From: Thermovirga sp.
Lineage (GTDB): Bacteria; Synergistota; Synergistia; Synergistales; Thermovirgaceae
Direction of reading: 5' to 3'
DNA: 58,810 nt
NCBI RefSeq assembly: GCF_017656375.1
Contig: NZ_JACDOB010000008.1
Span: 1-58,810, forward strand
The notes below the pieces were generated by a model. It did no database searches. It saw only the letters and a list, made by a program, of their open reading frames with translations, and was not told the DNA's origin. The translations under genes were made by a program, and so were the position numbers. This document shows positions 39,117-48,050 of the stretch, one piece after another. Position 1 is the stretch's first letter; every line of letters begins with the position of its first letter.

Positions 39117-39675
39117 GCCCCCATCTGTGCCTTTGCTTTTTGCATCGTTGCCTGCAGATAGGCCATTTAACATCACAGAAATCCTCTTCTGTTATGCCTT
39201 TAGCAATGCAATCTGGACATATTCCTGCCAATTCAAATGTTTGTGGGAGTAGCCTAAACCCTTCCTTTTGAGCCCAACTATTTACCGTGTTCGTTTTATC
39301 TTTTTCGTCTGGCAAGTGTACGACTTTTCCGCAGGATTTACAATAGAAATGAAAGTGCATTTGTTCATCTGGAACTTCGAACCTGCTGAATCCCTCTTCC
39401 AGGTTTATCATGTTGAGCAAGCCCAGGCCAGTGAGGAGATCTACCGTCCTGTATATGGTGGCTATCCCTATTGTGGGATCTTCCTCTTGAGCGATGCTCA
39501 AGAGTTCTTTTACGTTTAAATGTTTTCCTAGGTTTTTCAGCAGTATTTCAATGATTGTTTTGCGTTGGCTTGTCACCCTAAACCCACAGTTTTTTAGCCT
39601 TTCCATGTACTTATCTGTGAGCTTATTTATTTGCTTCTCTTGTTCAGATATAGTTGAATTTCCAGAACGCTTCAT
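39106..39675 (-). CDS. fur: Fur-family metal-responsive regulator with Cys-rich C-terminal tail
   Basis: 189 aa, longer than the usual 140-150. The winged helix has GFRVTSQRKTIIEILLKN and the recognition region TIGIATIYRTVDLLTGLGL. The metal/dimer domain has MHFHFYCKSCGKV and GICPDC, giving two CxxC pairs for structural zinc. Beyond the normal end is a 30-residue tail with three more cysteines (EEDFCDVKWPICRQRC) and a basic His-rich terminus. It may be Fur or a relative such as PerR; the sensing residues do not settle it. Fur-box-like sites are found at 31552 and 38664. The ATG at 39675 is preferred, 7 nt after AAGGTG. Confidence 0.87.
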   Translation of the reverse strand: MKRSGNSTISEQEKQINKLTDKYMERLKNCGFRVTSQRKTIIEILLKNLGKHLNVKELLSIAQEEDPTIGIATIYRTVDLLTGLGLLNMINLEEGFSRFEVPDEQMHFHFYCKSCGKVVHLPDEKDKTNTVNSWAQKEGFRLLPQTFELAGICPDCIAKGITEEDFCDVKWPICRQRCKKQRHRWGHES

Positions 39676-39753
39676 ACTCACACCTTCCCAAGCATATTGT
39701 TTTAGCCATTTTTAAAATTATACATTCATAGGCTACAAGCCGGAAAGAGCCTC

Positions 39754-41238
39754 TTATCGAAATATTATTTCTTTGTTGGCCGGGAACCTCACAGTATAAG
39801 AGACCGTAATGGCCTTTTTAGTGCCTCCCTTTAATTGCATATTCCACGTGATTATACCTTTTTTGTCTTGCTCATGTGGGGTTGGATTCATCATTATTTC
39901 TTCTACTTTTATACTTTCCTTCGCAGAAGTGGGTATGCGATCAATTATGGTTACTTCTATGTCTTTTTTCATCCCATTGGTTACAGTTATAGTATAGCCT
40001 TTCTTAACCCAGCCTTTGCCTATCCATCCCTGCCCCTCTTTGGGTATTAGATTTTCTTTTGTTACTTTTATTAGCGGAGTTTTCCCAAAAGGTATTTCCA
40101 CTTTGTCACCTATTCCGGTTCTTGTGAGATTGGTGCGAGCCGACGGTTTTCCGTCTATATAGAGCTCTGCGTTGCCACCAAGGATAACCTTGTCCATGGA
40201 GTCAATTGTAGCTATGGCCCAAGCCTCTCCTGACAACTCGGGGATGCAGACCAGAGAAGTTTTCCCATTTAAAGTAAAAGTTTCTATTTGTAAAATGTTG
40301 GGTCTTGAGGAGAGGGCCTCTCCTTTTATGATGTGAACTATGTCTGCCATATCATATTTTTGTTCAACCATAGTTGTGGCTCCCGTGCCTATGCTTTTTC
40401 TTAGGCCCTTAAAAAAATCTTCTTTCTCTTTGAAATCAGCGATCAAAGGCCTTAGTTTGGGAACGAAGAGGCTTTCTAGGGGCATGGTGGTGTGTAACCT
40501 TATGAGGCCCTTCCATGAAATTCCCGTGTTGTTGATTATTTGAGCCTCCAATGTTCCGCTTATGTTAGAATTTTCGCTGCTAAGGTTCAGTTTATATGAT
40601 GGTTTCCATGAGGCGTTATTTGTCCACGCAGAAAGTATTATATCGCCCTTGCCTTTAGTTTGAATTAGGAGTCTATTTTGTTTCTTATAGTTTACCGGAA
40701 GCAAGGCATCCAATTCTTTTTTTAAGACCTCGTAGCGGTGTGTGGCTTTTTCTAAGGCTTGGGACCGTTCAAAAGATAACATTTCTAGTTCTTGCCTTTT
40801 TTCCGCTATTTTGCTTATGAATTCAAGAATTTCGTCTGAAGTCTTTCCGGGAACAGAAATTTCGTCGAGCTTCTTAATAGATTGCCTAATGCTTTCTAGC
40901 TGAGCGGCAAGGAGGTCTTTTTCCTTTTTAGCTATTAGCACAGTTTGAGCTAGTTCTTCCAAGCCAGGAGGTACTTGATCATCAACATCCATTATTCCAA
41001 AATTGAAATTGGTTACCTGGACTCCATGTGATGGCATTATCCTTATGGAGTCCTTTTGGAACGTCGCGGGGATATTCACCCTTATAGAATTTTGGGCGGG
41101 AATCTCAAAGTAAACTCTTGCGCCTTCAGGGTAGACATCGACCTCGGAAGCTACCAGAGCCCCTGCTTCTGAAGCGAAGGCATGTGAGGCATAAAATAGC
41201 TGAAATATAAATACCAAAAGGCACATGTGGGTTTTCAT
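39754..41238 (-). CDS. Exported DUF4139-domain protein
   Basis: 494 aa with a signal peptide (MKTHMCLLVFIFQLF to AFAS). The N-terminal third has a short beta domain (VDVYPEGARVYFEIPA) and a coiled coil (about residues 95-190, rich in Glu/Lys heptads). The C-terminal part is the DUF4139 beta-rich region: SAWTNNASWKPSYKLNL, NNTGISWKGLIRLHTTMP and a final MQLKGGTKKAITVSYTVRFP. Such proteins are widespread envelope proteins of unknown function. ATG 41238 follows AGGAGGTT; an ATG 45 bases earlier is upstream of that site. Divergent from ychF. Confidence 0.8.
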   Translation of the reverse strand: MKTHMCLLVFIFQLFYASHAFASEAGALVASEVDVYPEGARVYFEIPAQNSIRVNIPATFQKDSIRIMPSHGVQVTNFNFGIMDVDDQVPPGLEELAQTVLIAKKEKDLLAAQLESIRQSIKKLDEISVPGKTSDEILEFISKIAEKRQELEMLSFERSQALEKATHRYEVLKKELDALLPVNYKKQNRLLIQTKGKGDIILSAWTNNASWKPSYKLNLSSENSNISGTLEAQIINNTGISWKGLIRLHTTMPLESLFVPKLRPLIADFKEKEDFFKGLRKSIGTGATTMVEQKYDMADIVHIIKGEALSSRPNILQIETFTLNGKTSLVCIPELSGEAWAIATIDSMDKVILGGNAELYIDGKPSARTNLTRTGIGDKVEIPFGKTPLIKVTKENLIPKEGQGWIGKGWVKKGYTITVTNGMKKDIEVTIIDRIPTSAKESIKVEEIMMNPTPHEQDKKGIITWNMQLKGGTKKAITVSYTVRFPANKEIIFR

Positions 41239-41390
41239 TTTTATAACCTCCTTGCAAGGTAGACATTTGGTGTTTCTGTGCATTCTTTAAATCATGTTAA
41301 CATATTAAATGCCTATTGTCATAAAAACGGTATCCTAAAACTTGAAACATCTTGTACAATAGACAAAAAGGCTGTTTTGGGAGTGATTTT

Positions 41391-42485
41391 ATGCTGAACT
41401 GCGGTATAGTAGGTCTTCCTTTATGTGGTAAAACCACTATCTTTAATGTTATAACCAAGGCCGGTGCAGAGGTAAAGCCTTACGCTAGCGGAAAGACTGA
41501 CCCCAACAGGGCGGTAGTCCCTGTGCCCGACAAGCGCTTCGATAAGTTGGTTGAAATTTATCAGCCTAAGCGAGAGGTTCCAGCGCAAGTTGAATTTGTG
41601 GATCTTGCGGGGCTATCGAAGGATGCAAGCAAAGGGGCGGGGTTGGGCAATGCTTTTTTGTCCTTCGTTAGCGAGAGTGATGCCTTGATTCATGTGATAA
41701 GGTGTTTTGATAATCCCCAGGTTCCTCACCCTGAAGGGAATATAGATCCGTCTAGGGATTGGGAAATAGTTGAGATGGAACTTATCTTTAGGGACTTGTC
41801 TGTCATAGAAAACAGGCTGAGTAGGTTGAATTCCAAGAAAAAGCTCCAGGACGAGGAAAAGAGGGAGCAAGATTTATTGGAGAGGTGTAAGAAATTTCTC
41901 TTAGAGGAAAGGCCTCTTAGGGAGCTTGAGCTGACTGCGGAAGAGACAAAGCTTTTGAGAGGCTTTGCTTTCCTTACGGTAAAGCCGGAATTGGTGGTCT
42001 TGAATCTAGATGAAACCCAGGTAGATGAGGATTCTGTGCCGGGAATGGAGAAATTCAAAAGGCTCTCAACTGAAAGAAATTTACAGGTAGTAAGGCTTTT
42101 TGGAAGAATGGAGATGGACCTTTTAGAGTTGGGAGAAGATGAGCAAAAGGAGTTTATGGAAGATCTTGGCATCCGTGAACCTGGCAGAGAAAGACTTATA
42201 GCTGCTGCTTATAAGCTTTTGGGCCTCATCTCCTTTTTCACAGTAGGCAAGGATGAGGTAAAGGCCTGGACAATAAGGCAAAACAGCACGGCTGTGGAGG
42301 CGGCAGGTGCCATTCATACCGATTTGGCTAGAGGATTTATAAGGGCTCAAGTTGTCCACTATAATGACTTTGAAGCCAATGATTTTTCAATGGCAAAGAG
42401 CAGGGAGAAAGGGCTTTTAAGGTTGGAGGGCAAAGAGTATCTAGTAAAAGATGGAGACATAATAGAAATAAGATTCAACGTGTAA
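41391..42485 (+). CDS. ychF: YchF-type GTPase/ATPase (Obg-like)
   Basis: 364 aa, the standard YchF length. G1 GLPLCGKTT, switch/G3 FVDLAGLSKDASKGAGLGN, a coiled-coil insert (about 130-200) and a C-terminal TGS-like domain with SFFTVGKDEVKAWTIR and ARGFIRAQV. YchF/OLA1 proteins associate with ribosomes and prefer ATP because the G4 motif is altered, here reading VLNLDETQ. ATG 41391 follows GGGAGTGA by 5 nt; the frame extends 39 bases further upstream without a good start signal. Confidence 0.93.
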   Translation: MLNCGIVGLPLCGKTTIFNVITKAGAEVKPYASGKTDPNRAVVPVPDKRFDKLVEIYQPKREVPAQVEFVDLAGLSKDASKGAGLGNAFLSFVSESDALIHVIRCFDNPQVPHPEGNIDPSRDWEIVEMELIFRDLSVIENRLSRLNSKKKLQDEEKREQDLLERCKKFLLEERPLRELELTAEETKLLRGFAFLTVKPELVVLNLDETQVDEDSVPGMEKFKRLSTERNLQVVRLFGRMEMDLLELGEDEQKEFMEDLGIREPGRERLIAAAYKLLGLISFFTVGKDEVKAWTIRQNSTAVEAAGAIHTDLARGFIRAQVVHYNDFEANDFSMAKSREKGLLRLEGKEYLVKDGDIIEIRFNV

Positions 42486-42532
42486 AGTTATGTGAAGTTT
42501 GCACCTTTACATTGTAAGGAGGGACAGAAAAG

Positions 42533-43561
42533 ATGGGTAAAGTCTTATGGCAGCCTATTCAGGTAGGGCCTATAGAGCTTAAGAACAGATTGATTTCAGC
42601 TCCAATTGCCACTAGTACTTCGACAAAAGATGGTCTTCCAACTGCAGATACCCTTGATATAAACGAGAAGATAGCTAAAAGCGGTGTAGCCCTTTCAATC
42701 GTAGAGCATCACGCTGTCCATAAGGAAGGAAGGACAAGGCTTAGGCAGCTTTTGCTCGATAGAGACGAGGTTGTTTCTTATCAACAAAGGCTTACTGATT
42801 TATACAGTAATAATGATTGTAATGTCATTGTTCAAGTGAACCATGCTGGATCTCTTGTGCAAGATGAAGACATGTTGGTTGATGATTGGGCCCCAATAGC
42901 ACCTTCGGCGTTACGTCACCCTTGCTGTGCCCTTTACGTGATGCCACGGCCTATAAAGTTGGAAGAAATGCCTGATCTGGTGGAATTGTATGCCCAAGCT
43001 TCTCTAAGGGCTGTCAAGGCAGGTTACAGAGGAGTAGAGATACATGCTTGTCACGGTTACCTGATAGGGCAATTTTTAAGTCCCTTGACCAATCAAAGAA
43101 AGGATAAATACGGAGGAGAGATAAAAAACAGAGCCAGATTTTTATTTGAGGTGTATGAAGCGGTGAGAGACACACTATCAGATGAATATGTGGTTGCCGT
43201 AAGGCTTGGAGCTGCAGACTCTTTGCCGAATGAGGAACCGAAAGGGTTGACTATAGATGAATCCAAATGGGTAGCTAAGGAATTATCAGCAATGGGAGTA
43301 GATCTTCTGGATATTTCAGGGAATCTTTGCGGCTACGATGGAGAGGGATCTGCCTATTTTGCTGATTATGTTGCTGCCATTAAGGGCGTAGTGGGAAATA
43401 CTCCTGTGGTAGGTACGGGAGGGATAACAGAACCTGCTACAGCGGAAGCTTTGTTGGAAAAAGGAGTTTGTGATCTTGTTGGATTGGGTAGGGCCTTAAG
43501 GAAAAATTATAAGATAGTACATGTTTGGGAGGAGAGCCATGCGGATTTTTATAAGCGCTGA
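42533..43561 (+). CDS. NADH:flavin oxidoreductase, Old Yellow Enzyme family
   Basis: 342 aa. It is a single FMN-binding TIM barrel, without the Fe-S and NADH domains of 2,4-dienoyl-CoA reductase. Recognisable blocks are the N-terminal VGPIELKNRLISAPIATS, QVNHAGS, GVEIHACHGYLIGQFLSPLTNQRKDKYGG split around the active-site His pair, VAVRLGA and VVGTGGITEPATAEALL. It reduces activated double bonds with NAD(P)H. The physiological substrate is not evident. Its 3' end overlaps the D-aminopeptidase gene by 23 nt, so the two are probably co-translated. Confidence 0.9.
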   Translation: MGKVLWQPIQVGPIELKNRLISAPIATSTSTKDGLPTADTLDINEKIAKSGVALSIVEHHAVHKEGRTRLRQLLLDRDEVVSYQQRLTDLYSNNDCNVIVQVNHAGSLVQDEDMLVDDWAPIAPSALRHPCCALYVMPRPIKLEEMPDLVELYAQASLRAVKAGYRGVEIHACHGYLIGQFLSPLTNQRKDKYGGEIKNRARFLFEVYEAVRDTLSDEYVVAVRLGAADSLPNEEPKGLTIDESKWVAKELSAMGVDLLDISGNLCGYDGEGSAYFADYVAAIKGVVGNTPVVGTGGITEPATAEALLEKGVCDLVGLGRALRKNYKIVHVWEESHADFYKR

Positions 43562-44369
43562 TATGGAAGGTGCGACAGGTATAGTAAACCCTGAGCAGGT
43601 CCGTCATGGCTCTGGCGAGTACTATTTTGGCAGAAAGATGCAGGCACATGATGTTATGGCAGTTGTTCAGGCTTGTTTGGACATGGGGGCTGAGGAGATA
43701 ATAGTGAATGACGCACATGGCCGAATGATAAACCTGGATATAGAGAGCATGCCTAGATCGGTACACCTGATAAGCGGATTCCCAAAGATATTGGAGATGG
43801 TGGAAGGAGTAGAAGAAAGCGACGGAGTTTTCTTTGTTGCTTATCACGCCATGGCTGGAACAGAAAAAGCAGTTTTGGATCACACTTTTTCTGATTCGTG
43901 TGTACATGACCTTACTTTAAATGGTTGGAGGATAGGCGAGACAGGGCTTAACGCTTTTTTGTGTGGGGCTTTGGGTAAACCTGTTGCTATGGTAACTGGG
44001 GATGTGGCAGTGTGCCTGGAAGCTAGAAGCCTCTTGGGTGAAACTTTGGTTACATGTCCAATTAAGGAAGGAAGAGGAAGGTCTTCTGCTGAATTGCTTC
44101 ATCCGGATATTACCGCTGAACTCTTGCGAGCTGCTACAGAGGAAGCTTTAAATATTATAGACAAGAAAAGTGCTCCTATATTCAGACTTAGCCCGCCTTA
44201 TGAGGTAAGTGTAACTTTTAATTACACAGTACAGTGCGATGCTGCCTCTGTAGTTCCAGGTTCAGAAAGGTGTTCAGGCAGAATGCTGCGGTCTGCTTGG
44301 AGTGATCCAATGGACGTATATAGATGGGTTGTGTCTGTTGTAGAGATAGCATCTACTGTTCGGTGGTAG
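43539..44369 (+). CDS. dppA: M55-family D-aminopeptidase (DppA-like)
   Basis: 276 aa. Zinc ligands of the DppA fold are visible in FISADMEGATG (Asp and Glu), VNDAHGRM (His) and VAYHAMAG (His). DppA-type enzymes release D-amino acids from the N-terminus of peptides such as D-Ala-D-Ala. The ATG at 43539 follows GGAGGAG and gives a start of MRIFISADMEG, standard for the family. A second D-peptide enzyme (VanX-like) lies 7 kb away, so D-alanyl peptide use is a recurring theme. Confidence 0.92.
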   Translation: MRIFISADMEGATGIVNPEQVRHGSGEYYFGRKMQAHDVMAVVQACLDMGAEEIIVNDAHGRMINLDIESMPRSVHLISGFPKILEMVEGVEESDGVFFVAYHAMAGTEKAVLDHTFSDSCVHDLTLNGWRIGETGLNAFLCGALGKPVAMVTGDVAVCLEARSLLGETLVTCPIKEGRGRSSAELLHPDITAELLRAATEEALNIIDKKSAPIFRLSPPYEVSVTFNYTVQCDAASVVPGSERCSGRMLRSAWSDPMDVYRWVVSVVEIASTVRW

Positions 44370-44374
44370 CGATA

Positions 44375-45265
44375 TTAGATATGGTGATGCCAGCTTTTGA
44401 AACCCTTTCCAACAACTTCGGTTGCGTCTGAAATCACCATGAATGCTTCGGGGTCATTGAGTGCTAAAAATCGCTTTAGTTCAACGCTTTGTCGTGGAGT
44501 CAAAAGACAAAAAATTATCTTTCGGGGCTCTTTAGTGTAGCCCCCTTCTCCATTTAATAGAGTGACCCCTCTATGGAGTTCTTTCATGACGAAATCAGAT
44601 ACTATTTCCGGAATGCTGCTTATCACGAAGACTTGCCTTCGCTTGTCGAAAGATCTAAGGACGTTGTCCATAACTAACCCATTACAGAAAATGCTCACCA
44701 AACCATAAAGAGCTCCTTCTAGTCCTACTAGAGGAATAGATGCAGAAAGTATGAAAAGGTTTATATAGAAAGTGAATTTTCCGACCTCTATACCGTAGCG
44801 TCGTCTCATAGCTACCATGAGGATGTCAGTTCCTCCAAGGGAACTACCTGATCGTATTACCAGCCCTCCACCCAAACCCTTCACAACTCCGGCAAGGATG
44901 GCCACAAGAAGCATCTCGTTGAGGTCAGGGTGTGGAATGTTTTCAAAAAACTTTAATAGGACAGTAAGGAGGGAAACAGAATAAATGGTCCATACGATAA
45001 ATCGTTTGGGAAGTTCTTTGAGGCCCCATAAAAGGAGAGCTGCATTAGTAAATCCTACTACCCATGCAGGAGATATGGAGAAAGCATAGTTAGATAGAAC
45101 TGCTATGCCAGAGACTCCAGAGTCAGGGAATTTGTAAGGGATCGTTAAGGCCATAATACCAAAAGCAACCACAAAGCAACCGAAGGAGGTCGCAATAAAG
45201 GTAGGAAATTCTCTTTTTATGTGTATATATATCTTTGATAAAATATCCCGCAATTTGAGCCACAA
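44375..45265 (-). CDS. YitT-family membrane protein (DUF161/DUF2179)
   Basis: 296 aa. Five or six transmembrane helices in the first two thirds, with the family repeats FPDSGVSGIAVLSNYAF and GGGLVIRSGSSLGGTDILMVAMRRRYG, followed by a soluble DUF2179 domain (RQVFVISSIPEIVSDFVMKELHRGVT, then IIFCLLTPRQSVELKRF). Function is unknown across the family. The start is a TTG at 45265 with GGAGATGATG upstream. It converges on dppA with 5 bp between stops. Confidence 0.88.
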   Translation of the reverse strand: MWLKLRDILSKIYIHIKREFPTFIATSFGCFVVAFGIMALTIPYKFPDSGVSGIAVLSNYAFSISPAWVVGFTNAALLLWGLKELPKRFIVWTIYSVSLLTVLLKFFENIPHPDLNEMLLVAILAGVVKGLGGGLVIRSGSSLGGTDILMVAMRRRYGIEVGKFTFYINLFILSASIPLVGLEGALYGLVSIFCNGLVMDNVLRSFDKRRQVFVISSIPEIVSDFVMKELHRGVTLLNGEGGYTKEPRKIIFCLLTPRQSVELKRFLALNDPEAFMVISDATEVVGKGFKSWHHHI

Positions 45266-45382
45266 ATTTCATCATCTCCATTATGTGTATTTATCGCATA
45301 GTTTACATCACAAAAAACCTAATGAAAATACACCCTTCGTGTTACAATTATGCTTGGATTTTTATTTGAAGGAGGATTTAAA

Positions 45383-45826
45383 ATGATGCAAATGCCAAGG
45401 CAGATAAGTCTAGATGATCTTTTGAGTATGTTGGTAGCGAGGATAGATAGCTTGTCCTACAGTGATGAAAATCACAAAACCAAGTTCAATATACTAGCAA
45501 GGGCCTTGTATAAGAAAGGGCTTTTGGATGATGAGGACATCAAGGAATCTATAAGGGAAGAGCATAGGATCCTCAAGGAACTTGGTGCCATCAGTGAGGT
45601 GCCTTCCGAGGATGTAGTAGAAGCTATGGCGGATAGCATTATGCAGTGGGTCAAAGGAGACGTAAACAAAATCAAGGAAGCCATGGAAGAGTATGAAAAG
45701 AAGCTTCGTGAAGCCATGCAGAAAGAACAGGCCGCTAAACCTAAAATCGATGTAGCTTCTCCTGCCATATTGGAACAACTGGATAAGATCAATAAGGGTA
45801 AGGGTGGAAGCAAGCTTATCTACTAA
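45383..45826 (+). CDS. Conserved hypothetical helical protein
   Basis: 147 aa. The ATG at 45383 follows GAAGGAGG by 7 nt. It is highly charged and predicted mostly helical: an N-terminal domain (SLDDLLSMLVARIDSLSY to SIREEHRILKELG), a linker, and a long Lys/Glu-rich helix (about residues 90-125) that could form a coiled coil. The tail ends KGKGGSKLIY. There is no signal peptide or membrane segment. It stands alone, ending at a shared terminator with the UspA gene. I recognise no family and assign no function. Confidence 0.7.
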   Translation: MMQMPRQISLDDLLSMLVARIDSLSYSDENHKTKFNILARALYKKGLLDDEDIKESIREEHRILKELGAISEVPSEDVVEAMADSIMQWVKGDVNKIKEAMEEYEKKLREAMQKEQAAKPKIDVASPAILEQLDKINKGKGGSKLIY

Positions 45827-45867
45827 TGTTATTGTTGTGTGAAAGAAAGTATTACCAATCGAAATGA

Positions 45868-45905
45868 AGAGCTAAGGTGGACCGTAAAGAGTCCACCTTA
45901 GCTCT
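45868..45905. terminator. Bidirectional terminator between the hypothetical gene and uspA
   Basis: Perfect 15-bp inverted repeat, AGAGCTAAGGTGGAC (45868-45882) and its complement (45891-45905), with an 8-nt loop. It overlaps the last bases of the convergent UspA gene. T tracts on both sides are poor. Confidence 0.7.
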
Positions 45906-46374
45906 AAAGTATGTCTTCTCCAATCCTGTGTATCAAAACAGAACAGTGGGCGTATCTAGCCACGTTTGCCGCTGTGCTTCCAACAACCATTCGTTCTATG
46001 GTGCCGTGTCCCCTTGATCCAACTATTATGAGATTGAAGTTGTTTCTTCTTGCGTAATCTATTATGGTTTCAGCAGGACTCCCCTCCAGTATGATGACTT
46101 CTCTTTCTTTGTCTTTCAACAAGGGGTCTTTTTCTTCTGCTTTTTTGAGATAATACTGAAGTTTCTTTTGGGCGATTTCCTTTATTTGATGGTCTATTTC
46201 CGTTCTCGGTATCCAGGGATCATATCCTTTCCACAGAGAGGGATGAGGCAATACATGGACAAAGGCAACGTCTACATCAAGCCTAAACGCAAGCGAAAGC
46301 CCATAAAAGGTAACATCCTCCCCTAACTTGCTCATGTCTACACCTACAAGGATTCTTTTGGGCACGTTCTCCAC
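45904..46374 (-). CDS. Universal stress protein (UspA family)
   Basis: 156 aa, one Usp domain. RILVGVDMSKLGEDV opens the fold, and the nucleotide loop IIVGSRGHGTIERMVVGSTAANVARYAHCSVLI matches the G-2x-G-9x-G(S/T) pattern of ATP-binding Usp proteins. It is a cytosolic stress-linked protein with no specific pathway. It stands alone between two convergent or divergent neighbours. Confidence 0.92.
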   Translation of the reverse strand: MENVPKRILVGVDMSKLGEDVTFYGLSLAFRLDVDVAFVHVLPHPSLWKGYDPWIPRTEIDHQIKEIAQKKLQYYLKKAEEKDPLLKDKEREVIILEGSPAETIIDYARRNNFNLIIVGSRGHGTIERMVVGSTAANVARYAHCSVLIHRIGEDIL

Positions 46375-46500
46375 CTCCCTATGGAATAAAGAAAACTACA
46401 ACATTACTATTATTTTACCACGATAAATTTGTATTTGATAAATATGTATATATTTGGAGCTTATAATACTGTAGAATTATTTAGTGATAGGAGGGATTTC

Positions 46501-47277
46501 ATGAAATGGATGTTTGTCATTATTAGCGGCTTTATAGGAGCTTCTATGGGTTCTTTCCTTAATGTGGTTGCTATAAGAACCGTACAAAACGATAAATGGT
46601 GGGGAAAAGAGCGTTCCAGGTGTGATCACTGTGGGAAAGAACTTTCTTTTTGGGATTTGATACCTCTTTGTTCCTACATAATTCAGAGAGGGAAATGCAG
46701 GTATTGTTCTGTGTCTATCGGTAAAAGTTATTTCCTTGTGGAACTTTGCGGTTTTGCTATTGGGGCATCTTTGGCTTGGCGGTGGGGATGGTCGGTTGCA
46801 ACCATTATTTCTCTAATTATAAGCTATGGATTGCTATTAAACGCCCTTACAGATATTTATAGCGGGTATGTTTATGATCTTTTTGCGTGGGCGCCAGGGG
46901 TTGCAACTTTGTTAATCCGTGCAGGGACAGGAGGTCTGAACGCAGGTTTAGATTCTCTCTTGGGAGCATTGTTGGGCGTAGGTTTAATAGGGCTTATTAT
47001 CTTCCTGTCCAAGGGGAAAATGGGATGGGGAGATGCCAGCCTGATGGGCGGAACGGGTTTGGCTTTAGGGGTTAAGATGACCGCATTGAGCCTCTACTTG
47101 GGGTTTATGGTTGGAGGAGGAGCCGCTTTGGTCTTGCTTCTTTTAGGCAAAGTCAGTAGGAAAGATGCCTTGGTGTTTGGGCCGCACCTTGCTTTAGGGA
47201 GCTTTCTTAGCCTTATCTTTGGGTCCTTTATTTTGTCCTATATTGGTTTTTCTGTGCCTTGGCCTTGGAGGACATGA
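46501..47277 (+). CDS. Type IV prepilin peptidase/methyltransferase (PilD/GspO-like)
   Basis: 258 aa. The N-terminus GASMGSFLNVVAIR and two CxxC zinc pairs (CDHC and CRYC) form the cytosolic methyltransferase-type domain. Catalytic aspartates of the aspartyl protease fit LTDIYSG and GWGDASLMGG. Hydrophobic helices fill the rest. It would cut and methylate type IV pilin or pseudopilin leaders. No pilus genes are in the window. ATG 46501 follows GATAGGAGGG. The last 40 nt overlap the 3' end of the convergent hydrolase gene. Confidence 0.9.
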   Translation: MKWMFVIISGFIGASMGSFLNVVAIRTVQNDKWWGKERSRCDHCGKELSFWDLIPLCSYIIQRGKCRYCSVSIGKSYFLVELCGFAIGASLAWRWGWSVATIISLIISYGLLLNALTDIYSGYVYDLFAWAPGVATLLIRAGTGGLNAGLDSLLGALLGVGLIGLIIFLSKGKMGWGDASLMGGTGLALGVKMTALSLYLGFMVGGGAALVLLLLGKVSRKDALVFGPHLALGSFLSLIFGSFILSYIGFSVPWPWRT

Positions 47278-48038
47278 GGAACCACAATATCCAACATGAC
47301 CTTGATAGGTTCTATGGATTGTTCCCCTCTCATCAATCTAAATGAGTGGTCTGCCCCCTCTATTACATGAAAATCCTTATTTTCAGGGGGGAGAGGAACT
47401 AAATCGACAATGGCTCTGCATGATTCTTTCGAAAAAACGTTATCTTCTGTTCCCCAAAAAGATATGAGTTTTTGCGTTGATACTTTCATTGTAGCTTCTT
47501 TTAGCGCTTTTTGTGGGGGCATGGTGTCAAGAATAGGTAGTTTTAATGCCCCTTCAGCTTCTTTCGTTACATTTATCCCACTTCCGCTAAGGATCAAGCC
47601 TTGCGGCTTTTTAGGGATGTTCTCGCTAGCTATTAGGATTGCGTGTATTCCTCCTAAGGAGAAGCCCCAAAGCCAATGGTCTGAATTGGGGAATTCTTCC
47701 TGTATTCGAGATACACCTACAATATTGTCAGCATGGTCCTCTTCAAAGGTTTTCCCTTTAAAAGCTTCCAATGCCCAGGTAGTTCTGTCATCACCATAGG
47801 GCTTCATGTCCCTGTAAGCTCTACTGGTTTCTATCATGGTGGCATTAATGCCTTTGTTTAACAGTAGCTGAGCTATTTGCCCATACTTGTTACCCACTTC
47901 TACATTTGCGCATCCATGTACTCCGTGCATTAGAATTATTACCGGGCCCCTTGAGATTCTTGTAGTTTTATCAGGGATGAAAATTCTGACGACTTTGTCT
48001 CCGTAGCGCCCTTTTTCTGTTATCTCAAGCCAACCCAT
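47238..48038 (-). CDS. Alpha/beta hydrolase
   Basis: 266 aa. The oxyanion region VIILMHGVHGCAN, nucleophile elbow GFSLGG (Ser about residue 120), an Asp in FWGTEDNVF and a His in IEGADHSFRL make up a likely catalytic triad. The fold resembles dienelactone hydrolase/serine aminopeptidase types. There is no signal peptide, so it is cytosolic. The substrate is unknown. The 3' end overlaps the prepilin peptidase gene on the other strand by 40 nt. It lies 12 bp after the SYLF gene and is probably co-transcribed with it. Confidence 0.82.
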   Translation of the reverse strand: MGWLEITEKGRYGDKVVRIFIPDKTTRISRGPVIILMHGVHGCANVEVGNKYGQIAQLLLNKGINATMIETSRAYRDMKPYGDDRTTWALEAFKGKTFEEDHADNIVGVSRIQEEFPNSDHWLWGFSLGGIHAILIASENIPKKPQGLILSGSGINVTKEAEGALKLPILDTMPPQKALKEATMKVSTQKLISFWGTEDNVFSKESCRAIVDLVPLPPENKDFHVIEGADHSFRLMRGEQSIEPIKVMLDIVVPHVLQGQGTEKPI

Positions 48039-48050
48039 AAATCCCCCTCC

